Numbered from the stretch's first letter, positions 1 to 12,577 are shown. The stretch: 64,000 bases of DNA from Mesostigma viride (GCA_009746045.1 RPFO01000859.1:1-64000), one strand, 5' to 3'. The notes: generated by a model not told the origin, from the letters alone. Translations and numbers: made by a program.

Positions 1-136
1 AGAAGGGGAGAGAGAGGAGGAGAGAGAGAGAGAGAGAGACAGAGAAAGAGAGGAGAGAAGACGAGAGAGTGGAAAGAGAAAATAGAGAGAGAGAGAGGGA
101 GAGGAGAGAGGAGAGAAGAGGAGGAGAGAAGAGAGA

Positions 137-186
<50 letters not shown>
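1..186. repeat. GA-rich microsatellite
   Basis: Imperfect (GA)n/(GGA)n tract that runs into the left edge of the window. On the minus strand it is a (CT)n tract, the same composition as the tract at 2458-3180. It probably lies in the last visible intron of the helicase gene. Confidence 0.9.
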
Positions 187-693
187 CACCCAACGTGCAA
201 TGTTTTGTTGTACAGTGTACGTAGGCAACGAAGGATGCTGGCAGGGCATCTGGACCAGGACATAGGAATAGCCGACACCACTCCGGGAACCTTCCTATTT
301 CATACTCCTTCCCAAACTTGACACCTCTCACATCCTTGATGACAGAGGCTAGCCCGCTGACACTGTGAGCATGACATGCACGAGGAGCCTAGGTCAATGA
401 AGGGAGAGGCGCGGAGCCGAAGAAATCTTCATACAGCTCGCTACGGGTGCCCTACCAGAGAAAACCCTTTGTAGATAACACGTTGCAGTCACCCAAACGA
501 GTGCCATCGACTCTACTGTAAGGGGCAACTGGCAGCTACGTCTGACAAGAAGCGACACATGCACTTGCAATGGACCGAGGAGCATGCATCCCCCACCCAT
601 TTGGCCTAACAGCATGATCTTCTGCAAGCATCGCGCAGGCATCGCGTCAGCGTTGCTCCTCTACTCCAGCTAGCACATGCCCCAGGGGCAAAC
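187..693 (-). other. Probable helicase intron, no exon seen
   Basis: I searched the minus strand here for the missing helicase motif VI exon (a HRxGRxxR-type peptide) and did not find it. No other coding signal is visible. The most economical reading is intron, with the C-terminal exon(s) beyond the left edge. Confidence 0.5.
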
Positions 694-2519
694 GTGCCTG
701 AATCACGTGGCCGATACCCCGCACATCCAGCCCCCGTGCGGCCGAGTCGGTGCACACAAAGATGCCCCCCTGTTGCTGGAAGCAGCGCAGGGCCTCTTCG
801 CGCACGCGCGCCGGCACTCCGCTGTGGAACTGCAGCACGCTGTCCGCGGAGGGTCCCTGCCACGCCACAGGGGTGGAGGGGGCGGCGCCGGCAGGCATGC
901 GGCTTGTGCTTGTGGCCGCCCCCCCCTGCAGGTCCTCCACCATGTCGTTGGCGATATACTGCGCAGCCTCGGTGGAGTTGGCAAACACCATAGTGCGGTT
1001 GACTGTGGGACCCGGGGCAAGAGTGTGTGGTGGCAGCATGGCATGACCGTGGAGTGAAGTCTCGTGTAAGCATGAGTGGTAGTATAGGTCAGCCATTTGC
1101 CAAGGGTGCCTTCGTGCCCATCGTCGCCTCACACGAGTGCTCCCCTGAGAGACGCAATGAAAGCGCAAGGGACCCCTGCACTTCCCACCAAACCTCCATT
1201 CTCCCCCCCCCCTACCCCCCTCAACTCAGCCAATGTGCCCCCCACCCCCTCACCTCCATCCACTGCGCTGTCGCTCCATTGCGCCAGCACAGCGTCAAGC
1301 AACACCCTGCGCCGCTCCTGGGGCGTCACCTGCGCCCACGCCATGCTCAGGTTGGGGCTGCGCCGGTGGAGCAAGCTGCCCGCCACCCAGGTGGCCTCAG
1401 GATGCCGCTTCTTCAGCCACTGGCCGACCGACTTCTTGCCAGACTCAGGCAGCGTTGCCGCTACGTAGACATACTGCTTGAAGGGGACGCCCCCCCTGCA
1501 GGTGGTGGCCAGTGGGGCACGTGACATTGTTGTTCCATCATCAGCACATCAAGTTCCTTCACAACCTCCACTGTCAAGATGTACATGCACGGCTTACCGT
1601 ACCCGAGCTGTGCAAGGCCGCAAAGGCATGCGCCAAACAAGCACGAACACGCTGGAGGATGGTGGACGTCACAGGGGAATGTGGTGTGGTAGAGTTTTAC
1701 CAAATCATCTATTAAAAAAATGGAGTAGGGTACTAAATTATAAAAGACAGTAAAGTACACCAGGCAATACGACATGCGTAGTGCGTACTGCGTAAACCCA
1801 CAATAAAAAAAGCGAGCAAGGGTGGGAAAACGCACATCCCCTGCCGTCGCAGAAAGTCGACGAGCGCCTCCGTGTCGCCGGCTGATACCATCTCCACATC
1901 GTCATCCGCGCCGCTGACATGATCGTCTCCCACGCCCTCCTCCACATCCTCCTCCTCCTCATCCCCATGACCCGATGTGGCCACCACACGCAGCCGCGGT
2001 GCCCCCCGACCCACGTCCCTGGACTCACGACCTGGCGTGCGCCAGCGAGTGCCCCGCATGCCGGCCCCTGCGCGCGGTGCCGGCAACACCCCACCCCCGG
2101 GCTCATCCCGCTGCCCTCCTCCTTCCTCCTCCCGCCGCCCCTCTCCTCCTTCCTCCTCCAGCTTGGCGCGGCGTGCTTCTTCATAGTCCTTGTACACCTG
2201 CCGCTGGAAGCGGCGCAGCGTGTCCAGCACTTTGAGCGTGGCCACCTCAAAGCCGCCCGTCAGCAACATGTCGGCCTCGTCCACAACCTGCACGCCGCAT
2301 GCCGTGCACGCCATGCACGCCGAATGACAATGTGGCCAATGGCGTTGCAATAGGTTACAAAAAGGGACCACACGCAGTGACAGTAGTGCCAAGGAAAAAA
2401 TAGGAGTACCCACGCCTGTGCCAGCTGGGGCCTGGATCCTCTAAGCCGTTGTATGCCCGATTGCTCTCTCTCTCCTCTCTCTCTCTCTTCTCTCTCTCTC
2501 TTCTCTCTCTCTCTCCTCT

Positions 2520-2576
<57 letters not shown>

Positions 2577-2584
2577 CCTCCCTC

Positions 2585-2634
<50 letters not shown>

Positions 2635-2683
2635 CCCCTCTCTCTCTCTCTCTCTCTCTCCCCCTCTCTCCCTCTCTCCCTCC

Positions 2684-2778
<95 letters not shown>

Positions 2779-2781
2779 TCT

Positions 2782-2860
<79 letters not shown>

Positions 2861-2983
2861 CCTCTCTCTCTCCCTCTCCCTCTCCCTCTCCCTCTCCCTC
2901 TCCCTCTCCCTCTCCCTCTCCCTCTCCCTCTCCCTCTCCCTCTTCCCCTCTCCCTCTCCCTCTCCTCTCCTCTCCCTCTCCCT

Positions 2984-3062
<79 letters not shown>

Positions 3063-6000
3063 CACCCCCCCACCCCCCCCCCCCCCCCCACCCCCTCTCT
3101 CTCTCTCCCCCTCTCTCTCTCTGTCTGTCTATATCTCTCTCTCCCTCTCTCTCTGTCTCTCTCTCTCCCTCCCTCGCTCTCTCTCTGCGTGCGTGTGTGT
3201 GTCTGTCTCTCTCTCTGATTGTGTCCCACCCACCCACCCACCCACCACCACCCACCCACCCACCCACCCACCCACCCACCCACCCACCCACCCACCCACC
3301 CACCCACCCACCCACCCACCCACCCCACCCACCCACCCACCCACCCACCCACCCACCCACCCACCCACCACCCACCCACCCACGCACCCACCCACCCACC
3401 CACCCACCACCCACCCACCCACCCACCCACCCACCACCCACCCACCCACCCACCCACCCACCCACCCACCCACCCACCCACCCACCCACCCACCCACCCA
3501 CCCACCCACCCACCACCCACCCACCCACCCACCCACCCACCCACCCACCCACCCACCCACCCACCCACCCACCCACGCACCCACCCACCCACCCACCCAC
3601 CCACCCACCCACCCACCCACCCACCCACCCACCCACCCACCCACCCACCCACCCACCCACCCACCCACCCACCCACCCACCCACCCACCCACCCACCCAC
3701 CCACCCACCCACCACCCACCCACCCACCCACCCACCCACCCACCCACCCACCTACCCACGCACCCACCCGCAACGGAATACGCTTCCCCACCCACCACAA
3801 TGCGCACGTTCTGGATAAACTCCTTGCGGGCGCGGGCGCCGTGCGGGCTCTCCATCAGGCAGGTGAGAAGGCCGGCGGGGGTGGCCACCGCAATGTCGGG
3901 GGGGTGGCGGGGTGGCGTCTGGACACACATGACAAGAATAACAAGGGCACAGGGGGGAACGAACCAGTGACACATTGGCCCACTGGCCCGTGAGGGGCCC
4001 GTGCCGCCGGTGCCAACACAAGGGCCGCAAGCAGCACCGCATGCCGTCAGGGAAGGCTTTGGCAGTGCTGACTAGTGCGTAGGCCCAACCCGGGTTACCC
4101 ATGGATGGGTGCCCGTGGATGGGTGCCCGTGGATGGGTGCCCGTGGATGGGTGCCCGTGGATGGGTGCCCACACGAAACAAACCGATTCGCAGCACGCTC
4201 CAGGGCCTGATGCCTATGCCCACATCTGCCACCCTGACCATACCCTGATCAACCTGGACGGACCATTCCTTACTGCCCCCGCAACCACGGCCACAAGCAC
4301 AGATCACACGTGGCATCATCCCCCAGCATTTGTCATGCAGCATGGTGTGTGACGCTAAGGGAGGTGCATTGTGTGTGAGCCAGCACGGCAACCGCCCGGT
4401 GGTGGGCGCAAGCAACCGCCATCCCTTGTGCGCATGCCCTGCCATCCCACCTGCAAATGACCAGAGCGGCCAAAAAGAACACGCATGCCAGCTGTCCCCC
4501 AGCTAGCAACGCAAGCGGGTCTTATCTAGCCAGCTACGTGTTGCCCACGTAACAGCGGCTGCGTAGGAGTCCAAGAACTCCCTACGCATCTCCGCTGCCC
4601 CCTGCCAGCCCAACGCACACATCCATCCAGAGATATTGCCAGCATGTGTAAACGTCTGCCGCCAGTGCCTGGGTGGAACGGCAGGCCTGTCCCAGCCATC
4701 CACGTGATGGGCGATGATTATCCTCCTCAGATCCTCTCCTCTCATTTCCTCAACCCTCCCACCCTGTAGTCAACAGACACAATCAACCAAAATATGCATC
4801 CCTGTCTCCCTTACGCGAAGGTGCTCCATGCAAGCCCAGGCCTTATCAAACTCCTCACGCAATTTGTTGGTTGTCGGCCAAGGAAAACATGCCCCCAAGG
4901 ACAGGCCACCCTATCAAGGAGACAACCCTATGGCCATACCCAACGCTCCCCCGCCCCCCTAAGCTCCTGCTGCCCCTGGGCCAGGCAACCACCGTGTCTA
5001 CATCGGCCGTCTCACAGGACATTGTCGGCGCCCACCGGTAAAAGGCCTCCCCACCATCCCACCACACAGCCAGCCCATGGCTTGTACAGGTGCATGACCG
5101 TGATCACCCACGCACCACCTTGCCCGAAAGCACCATGGCGGTGAGTCGTGGCGCGCCACCTGCTGCGCCCGCGATGCTGTTGGCCACGCGCACAACCTGG
5201 TCGCACAGCGTGGCGTTCGGGCACAGCACCAGCGCAAAGTCGGGCGCCAGCTGGCCCTGCAAGCAACAGGGGGGGCGGGGCACACGCGGGGGCGTGCGGG
5301 TGTCAGCATGGGGCGGTGCACAGGGGAGGAGCACCCACCATGTGAGCTGGCATGCAGGACAAGAGAGGAGGGAGGGATACCACTATGTGCACGCAACACA
5401 TTTTTTTGGGTTCTGTTCAGCTTTCCAGGATTTTAGACCCTGGAGTTTAGATATGTCACTTTAGACAGGTCCCTGCACCAGTTCATGTTGTGCATCAGAC
5501 AGGAATGGAAGGCACTTGCTGAAAGAGTCCGGACCCCGTAAATCTCCCCTTGGAGGAAAGCAAGTGAATGAATACATTCATTGAATTAATGAATGAGGGA
5601 GGGAGGGAGGGAGGAGGGAGGGAGGGAGGGAGGGAGGGAGGGAGGAGGGAGGGAGGGAGGGAGGAGGGAGGGAGGGAGGGAGGGAGGAGGGAGGGAGGGA
5701 GGAGGAGGGAGGGAGGGAGGGAGGGAGGGAGGAGGGAGGGAGGGAGGGAGGGAGGGAGGGAGGGAGGGAGGAGGGAGGGAGGGAGGGAGGGAGGGAGGGA
5801 GGAGGAGGGAGGGAGGGAGGGAGGGAGGAGGGAGGAGGGAGGGAGGGAGGGAGGGAGGGAGGGAGGGAGGAGGAGGGAGGGAGGAGGAGGGAGGGAGGGA
5901 GGGAGGAGGGAGGGAGGGAGGGAGGGAGGGAGGGAGGGAGGGAGGGAGGGAGGAGGGAGGGAGGGAGGGAGGGAGGGAGGGAGGAGGGAGGGAGGGAGGG

Positions 6001-7032
6001 AGGGAGGGAGGGAGGGAGGGAGGGAGGGAGGGAGGGAGGGAGGGAGGGAGGGAGGGAGGGAGGGAGGAGGGAGGGAGGGAGGGAGGAGGAGGGAGGAGGG
6101 AGGGAGGGAGGGAGGGAGGGAGGGAGGGAGGGAGGGAGGGAGGGAGGGAGGGAGGGAGGGAGGGAGGGAGGGAGGGAGGGGCGGACGGACGGACGGACGG
6201 ACGGACGGACGGACGGACGAACGAACGAACGAATGAACGAATGAATGAATGCATGAATGCATGAATGCATGAATGCATGAATGAATGTATGCGTGAATGA
6301 ATGAATGAGTGAATGAATGCACGAATGAATGAATGAATGAATGAATGAATGAATGAATGAATAGATAGGTTCTCTACGACGGAGCATGTGGGCTACCTCA
6401 GGGACGGGCTGTTCACGCCGCGACGCCAGAAGCATGTCGTAGATGGGGATCAGGTAGGTCAGCGTCTTCCCGCTCCCGGTCTCCGCGGCGATGATAGTAG
6501 TCTCCTGCCTCAATATGGCGGGAATCCCGGCCGCCTGGATCTGCGTCGGGCGCGCCAGCCCAGCGCGTTCCAGGGCGCCTTCCAGTTCCCGGGCTATCCC
6601 CAGGCTAGCGAAACGGACGCTTTCTTCGGCATAGAAATCATGGTTAGACTTTGCAACTGTGGACTGCGGCCTGTAATGGGCAAGCGTTACAACAGGTAGA
6701 GACTTGCTATACAGACGAGTCCCGAACCAAGGGGACAGGCGACGGTACGGGCGGTCGCCCACGGAATTTCCGTCCTCCTTGTGGGTTAAACAAGAAAAGC
6801 TTGCATAAGAGCCTCTAGTCACCTCACCTAATCCGCCGGCCGCACGGCGGTTGCTTCCATCAAAAGATGCAGCAGCATATTGTAGGAGACAACGGCGGAC
6901 TTGTACAACAGCAAAATGACGTCGCATATATCCAAATGCGGGTTCCGTAGCCACCTTGACGGGTTGCTGGTACACACCGAAGGAGTTCATGTGGGAAATT
7001 TTTAACTCACCCAACAAGTGACGGTCCGGCAC
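694..7032 (-). CDS. RH22-like organellar DEAD-box RNA helicase, 3' partial
   Basis: ATP-dependent RNA helicase, probably imported into plastid or mitochondrion; Arabidopsis RH22 acts in plastid ribosome assembly (family knowledge). Six exons on the minus strand join in phase: 7032-6397, 5256-5119, 3918-3796, 2287-1836, 1495-1254, 1002-~694. Visible motifs: Q motif (F141, Q165), Walker [10 protein letters not shown] (182-190), [12 protein letters not shown] (~265), VVDEADML (DEAD at 302-305), AATL as motif III (~462), TMVFANS (~534) and [12 protein letters not shown] (~612). The peptide [15 protein letters not shown] replaces the usual PTREL motif Ia, as in RH22. An acidic E/G/R-rich insert follows DEAD. 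Motif VI lies off the left edge. The start is uncertain: M at 7032, 6990 or 6927 are possible, and the basic N-terminus suits a transit peptide. The last donor may be GT at 693 or a GC donor at 697. Introns hold large satellites. Confidence 0.88.
2458..3180. repeat. (CT)n microsatellite with (CTCCCT)n block
   Basis: About 720 bp of polypyrimidine on the plus strand: nearly pure CT, a regular CTCCCT block at about 2868-2945, and a C-run at about 3061-3092. It lies in helicase intron 3. The serine/leucine and arginine/glutamate ORFs covering it in several frames are repeat artefacts. Confidence 0.95.
3225..3772. repeat. (CCCA)n microsatellite, GGGT on the transcript
   Basis: About 550 bp of CCCA tetranucleotides with occasional unit-length slips and CGCA variants. 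In the helicase transcript this is (GGGU)n. It starts about 20 nt after the exon-3 donor at 3795, which itself reads GTGGGT, so every unit resembles a splice donor and four adjacent units could form an RNA G-quadruplex. Confidence 0.95.
4098..4172. repeat. 14-bp tandem repeat, about 5 copies
   Basis: Unit GGATGGGTGCCCGT repeated with little divergence, in helicase intron 2. The remainder of that intron (about 3919-5118) has no recognisable gene. Confidence 0.9.
5593..6362. repeat. (GGGA)n, (GGAC)n and (GAAT)n compound microsatellite
   Basis: About 590 bp of GGGA with GGA slips (5593-6180), then GGAC (6181-6220), then GAAC/GAAT (to 6362). All lies in helicase intron 1. Long ORFs here ([16 protein letters not shown]) are artefacts of the stop-free repeat. 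Confidence 0.95.
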
Positions 7033-7052
7033 ATAATAATTTCAGAGCATCC

Positions 7053-7514
7053 GTGGCATGTCTCGTGCAACAGCCATGGTGGTGTTTGATCCGGTGGATG
7101 CCAGCTTTGTGCCGTCGTCATTGTCTGGGGACTTCGCAGCGGGCGACGTGTGCAGTGTGCACTGAGCACAGTGTGCACTTGTGCAGTGTGCAGTGTTGCA
7201 CGTACGGCTTCAGCGCTCCAAGTTCTGTCTGCTGCAACCAGGGTCTGGCTGCGCCAGGCTGCGCCCTGGCGTTGGTGCAGGGAGATGGACATGGGCAAAA
7301 GCAAAAGCAAAAGCAAAAGGACGGGGCAGAGCTCAGCCTACCGGAGAATCTTGAGGAGGGGGACGAGATCGGGGAACACATGGACACGGAGGCGCCGGGG
7401 CAAGGAACTAAGCGCGCCCGGCCGGCAGCCACCGGGGTCACTCACAACACCGGCCTGGACATCCGTGGCGGCGCCGGACGCAACGGACGTGGCGGCCGCG
7501 CCCACCGTGACTAG
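7053..7514 (+). CDS. Possible LINE ORF1 remnant
   Basis: A 153-codon ORF ending 27 bp before the ORF2 start. Its second half (PENLEEGDEIGEHMDTEAPG, then a basic, glycine-rich end) looks protein-like, but the first half is low-complexity. It contains a (CAAAAG)4 stretch at about 7297-7320, the same hexamer as the 3' tail. I recognise no RRM or zinc knuckle, so ORF1 function is a guess from position. Confidence 0.3.
   Translation: MACLVQQPWWCLIRWMPALCRRHCLGTSQRATCAVCTEHSVHLCSVQCCTYGFSAPSSVCCNQGLAAPGCALALVQGDGHGQKQKQKQKDGAELSLPENLEEGDEIGEHMDTEAPGQGTKRARPAATGVTHNTGLDIRGGAGRNGRGGRAHRD
7151..7201. repeat. GTGCAC/AGTGTGC palindromic cluster
   Basis: Short, partly palindromic reiterations of GTGCAGTGTGCAC near the 5' end of the LINE. 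This could be part of an internal promoter, but nothing beyond the repeat structure supports that. Confidence 0.5.
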
Positions 7515-7541
7515 GTAAGACCTGCCTGATACGCCACTAAC

Positions 7542-10500
7542 ATGAGCCAACTCACCATAGTATCATGGAATGTACGTGGTCTCAATAGCTATGGAGTACG
7601 TACTGCTAATGGCATTCCCAATACTACTCGTATCAAGCAATTAACCCTTCACCTCGCATCATTACTGCAGGGCTACGGCGGCCCAGCCCATGAGATCTGG
7701 CTGGGCCTGCAAGAGCATAAAATTCAAGGCCCCGGGGTCACGGCCAACAAAGCAGTGAGAGCACTAGCTCCTAATAGTGAGAGTCGATGGGCTGGGCGCG
7801 AGGAACCCAGGGGGGCACAGCTTTGATTCAATACCGTAAAACGGCTTCCTCACACCTCACCTGCCACACTTGGTCCCAACCGGTAGATACGGCGGCGGCT
7901 CAATGGCAAGGCCGCTGGGTACGACAGCACATCACCTGGGGTAGCAAGCAGGGGTACCTTCTTTCAATTTACGCCCCAACCGACCCAGCTGAACAACATA
8001 ATTTTTTCAAAGACATGTTTCAGATGATCCACGCCATTATTTCCCACGGCCTGGAGGTCATATTGATGGGTGATTTCAATCTAGACATGGCGGCGCACCC
8101 TCAATCACGTACAAACCCCTTTCACGAACAGCTACTAGAGCTTAACCTACACGACCTACTGCGCTCCAGGGACAACGACCACACTTGGCTTGCAACACGC
8201 GACGGTCACCGCATCACACGCCGTCTAGACAGAATCTATGCCACGCACGCTTGGGCGGACCTTGTATGTCATGCTAGGGTAGATCGCTCTATCACTCTTT
8301 CGGACCACTACCCTTGTATTATCACCTTAACGCACCACACCCCACCGACGCGGGGACCCGGTATCCCCCGCTTCAACCGAGACTTATTGAGGGATCAAAC
8401 ATTCACGGCTCAAGTAAAAGCTTTTTGGCGAGAGTGGGTGGCCAGCATCCCTCACTATACCGATCATTGTCGATGGATGCAAGCCGGCCTACAACATGTA
8501 CTGCAACTTTCTAAGAAATACACTGCTGAGCTTAGACAACAGAAAGGCCATGAATACCGATGTTACGAACGTATTGTCAATCGTCTACAACTTAAGCAAA
8601 CACTCACTACTTATGACATGGCGAAAATGCAACAAGCCCAGCTAGCCTTGGACAAACTACGATACGAAAGACACGCTAACGCCATAGATGCGGAAAACCT
8701 TTGGTGGCACACAACGGGGGAAAAAATGAATAAAGAATATTTTGCACTCCTCCCGAAGCAACGAACACACACGCTGATAACTGAAATTCACGACGACCAG
8801 GGCATCCACACCGACACCCATTCCATACTAAACAGCGGTCATCAATATTTTACGAAGCTATTCCGAAGTAAACCGCACCCTCAAGCACCTCAAGCTATCC
8901 ACCAAGTCCTTCAGGCGATACCACGGCGCCTCACCACCACGCAGCAGCAAGAACTAGATCAGACACCCACACAAGCTGAGACACAGGCTGCTATGCTCAA
9001 AATCAAACTCGGTAGTGCACCCGGAGTGGACGGCATCCCTGTAGAATTTTGGAGGAAGTTTTGGCCCGACCTTTCTGCCGGCTTTTACAAATGCGTCCTC
9101 GAAGTATGGCGCACAGGTATCGTCCCTGGCAACTGGGCAGAAACCGCACTAATCCTCATATTTAAAAAGGGGTCTAAAACTCAATGGCAAAACTACCGTC
9201 CCATACGACTACTCACGGTTGCGTACAAAATCATCAGTAAAATACTACAACTACGCATTTACACAGTACTCGACGACCTAATCGGTCCGGAACAAGTCGG
9301 CTTCCGCGCTAACCTACACATAAACGATAGCATTACCATGCTTATGGACATAGTGGAAAAAGCGTGGCGCCACAACATACTCGGCATCATACTATTCTGG
9401 GATTTCAAAAAAGCTTTTGACCGCATGTGTTGGGACTACCTGAGAAGACATTGCGCGGTTTCGGATTTGGTGGCACTTTCACGCATGTCACCATCGGTAT
9501 GATTCAATCGCTCTCATGGACCCTACTCCTAAACGGGCACTTCTCACGCACAGGCACTAGCTCTAGGTCACTCCCACAAGGCGACTGCATGTCCCCGCTC
9601 CTGTTTCTTCTTGCGCATGCCGGGCTGTTCTTTTTGCACGCTCGCGACAACAGGATCAGGGGCTTCCCCATCCAAGGTAAACCGCGAGGTTTGTTCCAAA
9701 CTGCTTATGTTGATGACACCACTAATGTCTGCACCTCCACTACCGATGTGCATGCTATCATGGAGAATATCACGACATACTCTATGGCCTCTCAACAGCG
9801 GTGTAACGTGCAAAAGTCCACGGGGCTGCACATCGGGAGAGGATCCTCCCCCCGCTTATCACTCCCTAATCTGCCTGTGACATGGGTCCAGCCAGACGGT
9901 CACCACCTATTACACAACTGCCCTATCGGTTGCACTATGGATGGACGTCTTGCTGAACACCCCACCTTTTTGTATGACAACACAACACACAGTGGCAAAC
10001 TCACAGGCATGCTCCAAGCGGCATCAAGATGGGCAGCGGTTCCCCGTCTCAGCCTACGGGGCAGGGTCCTCATCACCAACCAAATGTTATTCTCCAAAGT
10101 GCTCTACTACTGCCAAGGTCACCCACCTAACGAGTACACCACCAAGATCATCCAACGAATCGGCAGCAATTTTGTTTGGAAACAGCAGGGTATCATAACA
10201 CACACGGTGCCGGGATGGATCGATCGGGACATGTCCTATATGCCATGGGTTCAAGGAGGCTTGGGCTTACATAATATGGAGTGGCGCTTATGGTCAGTGT
10301 ACACCAAACAGATCCTAACCGCTTTCATAGGCGTAAACGCACACCCTGGTTGTATGTTGGCACAAGAAGCTTTCGCCACAACCTATACCCACAACAATGG
10401 TACATCATGGCACTTGGGGGCAGCAATACTTACATGTGCGCTCACTTCGTATAAAGGCTTATCATGGTACTGGGCACGTATGTGGAAAGGTTATAAGAAC

Positions 10501-11945
10501 CTAAAACCGGACAGAATTGCTCACCCTACCACGCGGGAAGAGGTGGCACGCCAACCATTATATTTCAATGATTTGCTGCGCGATAGTGAGCATAATGTGT
10601 TTGGTGTTTTAAGCGGCCGCAACCCATATGAGGGCTTTTTGACGGCCAACCCGCCGGTTACGCGAATCATCGATTTATACGCGGCTGACGGTGACCGATA
10701 TCGCCTCCTAACATACACGGAAATCAGTGCGTGGATCGCAAACATGCCCAGCCGACCAGCTTGGGACAACCTTCTACAAGCAATTCCCGCAGGATGGCAT
10801 ACCCTCATGACAACCCCACGCAAACCCCTACAAGTCGGGGAATGGGTGAGCTATTACCCGGATCGCGACACGTCCATACATAAGGGCTGCATCGTTGCGG
10901 TCGCGTCGACGGGCGTTACCATACAATTGCTCCAGGAGACACCCGACGGTCAAGGACTTCTCGGCAAATTGATTACATCGTACGCCTACATTCCAGCATT
11001 TCAATGTCACCGCATTCGAGTGGTCCCGTGGTCACTGTCACAGGCGTGCATGTTACCCTTGGACCCCACCACAGTGATACGCGACACCACATGGCTACAT
11101 GTTGGCAAGGGCGACTGGACACGCTTGCTCTAGACCCGCTAGAATTTGGGTGGGTCCTCACATCTGGCGGCACCCCCATGACGAAGTGCCTTTTCGAGTA
11201 CACGGCAGACTGGGGATACCGGCTACTTCTACATAAAAATCATAGGATGCACCCGGGTCGCCTGCGCTGGCACCCCGAGTGGCCGGGCTACACCTGGATC
11301 AAGAACATTACCTTGGCAGTTGATCACCCATTGGTTGACAAACGGGCCACCGACGTCCAGCACCTGCTTATGCATCGGGCCATCGGGGTCAATTCCCAAT
11401 TGCACCACCGGTACTCCCACGCGGCGGCGTGCTTATGCAACTTTCCAGATGAAACAATTGAGCACAGATTTCTGGACTGCCAACTCGCCGGGGTTTGGCA
11501 ATGGCTGCTGGGTATATGGGCCAAGTGGATGGCTATTACAGCTCCCCCCACCACCGTCACACTATCTACGGTTATTTTCGGCATCACGGGATTACGGGAC
11601 GCGAGCCTCACAGCCAACCAGATGGCATGGATATGGCTACGCACGACGATGCTTCACACCATATGGCAAGTTCGCAACGAGACCGTATTCACGTTACGTG
11701 CCGCGTACACGAGAGGTGCCGTGGTCCGCCGGTTTATCTCCTCTTGGAACCTGGCTATGCGTCGTTACTGGCTCCTGGCGACGGAACAACACAAAGTATG
11801 GGACCCGGGCCCTAACAATGACACCCCCAGCCCCCTGGAAGTCTTCCATGCACTCATGGGCATGAACCAGGTCTTTACACGTATGCCGGATGACGATATA
11901 TCTACAGTACAATGGCTACCTTGGTCGCAGGGCGCGCCTTATTAA
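7542..11945 (+). pseudogene. LINE ORF2: APE endonuclease, reverse transcriptase, zinc motif
   Basis: Drives target-primed reverse transcription in active relatives. Endonuclease signatures: IVSWNVRGLNS, GLQEHK, IYAPTD, LMGDFNLD, RRLDRIY and SDHYP. Reverse transcriptase: SAPGVDGIPVEFW, NYRPIRLL, FWDFKKAFDRM, LPQGDCMSPLLF and AYVDDT (YVDD catalytic box). The C-terminus carries CLCNFPDETIEHRFLDC, a zf-RVT type motif. The reading frame changes three times: near 7808-7815 inside a G homopolymer, near 9440-9450 between RT motifs, and near 11110-11140 before the zinc motif. Stops at the junctions (7826, 9502, 11133) break the protein. FGFG and NGHFSRTG blocks resemble the L1/Tx1 clade. Homopolymer-associated indels could be sequencing errors. 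Confidence 0.9.
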
Positions 11946-12046
11946 TGCGGGCACCCCAATTTAGGCAAAACTAGGCATTTCAGGCTATTTTTGGCATACC
12001 TGGGTCACCTTAACTGTTATATGGAAATAAACTAACACCCATTTCA

Positions 12047-12128
12047 CCGGAAAAAAAAAAAAAGCAAAAGCAAAAGCAAAAGCAAAAGCAAAAGCAAAAG
12101 CAAAAGCAAAAGCAAAAGCAAAAGCAAG
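12047..12128 (+). repeat. LINE 3' tail (AAAAGC)n
   Basis: A short A-run followed by about 11 AAAAGC hexamers immediately after the 3' UTR. Microsatellite tails in place of poly(A) are common in some LINE clades. The host sequence resumes at about 12129. Confidence 0.93.
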
Positions 12129-12577
12129 CATGATTGCTTGATTTATTGATTGCAACACGTCCTGCTGTCACCATAAAAATCCCATCACGATAATTCCATT
12201 GGGAATTTGTCCTTCTGGTGTTAACTGTTAACACCACGATAACACCAAATCCGCAGAGATTATCTCGGATATATCATTCATAAATCCAATCACCATATTT
12301 GTCTAGGAAGCGATTTCACGGATGGTAAAAAAGGTGGCGAGCAACAATTCTGACGAGCCAGACGCTTTTGCAATAAGTGGGGCGCCCCTAACTCTACTGG
12401 ACTGGTTGTGACTGTTACCTGTACCGTGGGCATCGCTTCACTGTCCAGCCCTCTGCATTTGGATAATACTAACGGAACTACGAGCTGACGTAGCTAATCA
12501 ATTGCGGCCTAATACGTTCGTCTGATACGCTGGAATTTTCCTTTCCTACGGAGATGGACGTCCTGCTAGTCTAGGGT

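Larger units (their letters stand above)
7053..12128 (+). mobile_element. L1-like LINE retrotransposon, near full length
   Basis: A non-LTR retrotransposon of about 5 kb. It has a short upstream ORF, an ORF2 with APE-type endonuclease, reverse transcriptase and a C-terminal CxC-H-C zinc motif, a short 3' UTR (11946-12048) and a 3' tail of about 11 AAAAGC hexamers. Base composition and codon use are less GC-rich than in neighbouring host genes. The 5' boundary is uncertain and I found no convincing target-site duplication. It sits head-to-head with the helicase gene, within about 20-60 bp of the latter's possible start codon, so it occupies what should be that gene's promoter. Three frameshifts indicate a dead copy or consensus errors. 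Confidence 0.9.

Noticed and set aside
2260-3975. RE/RD-rich and WVGG-rich ORFs as SR-like or glycine-rich proteins
   Set aside because: They are translations of (CT)n and (CCCA)n tracts within a helicase intron.
5578-7032. Continuous 484-aa ORF joining the helicase N-terminus to PSLPPS repeats
   Set aside because: The helicase frame leaves exon 1 at a good GT donor (6396); the continuation is an intronic satellite, and exon 2 resumes the RH22-like protein in phase.
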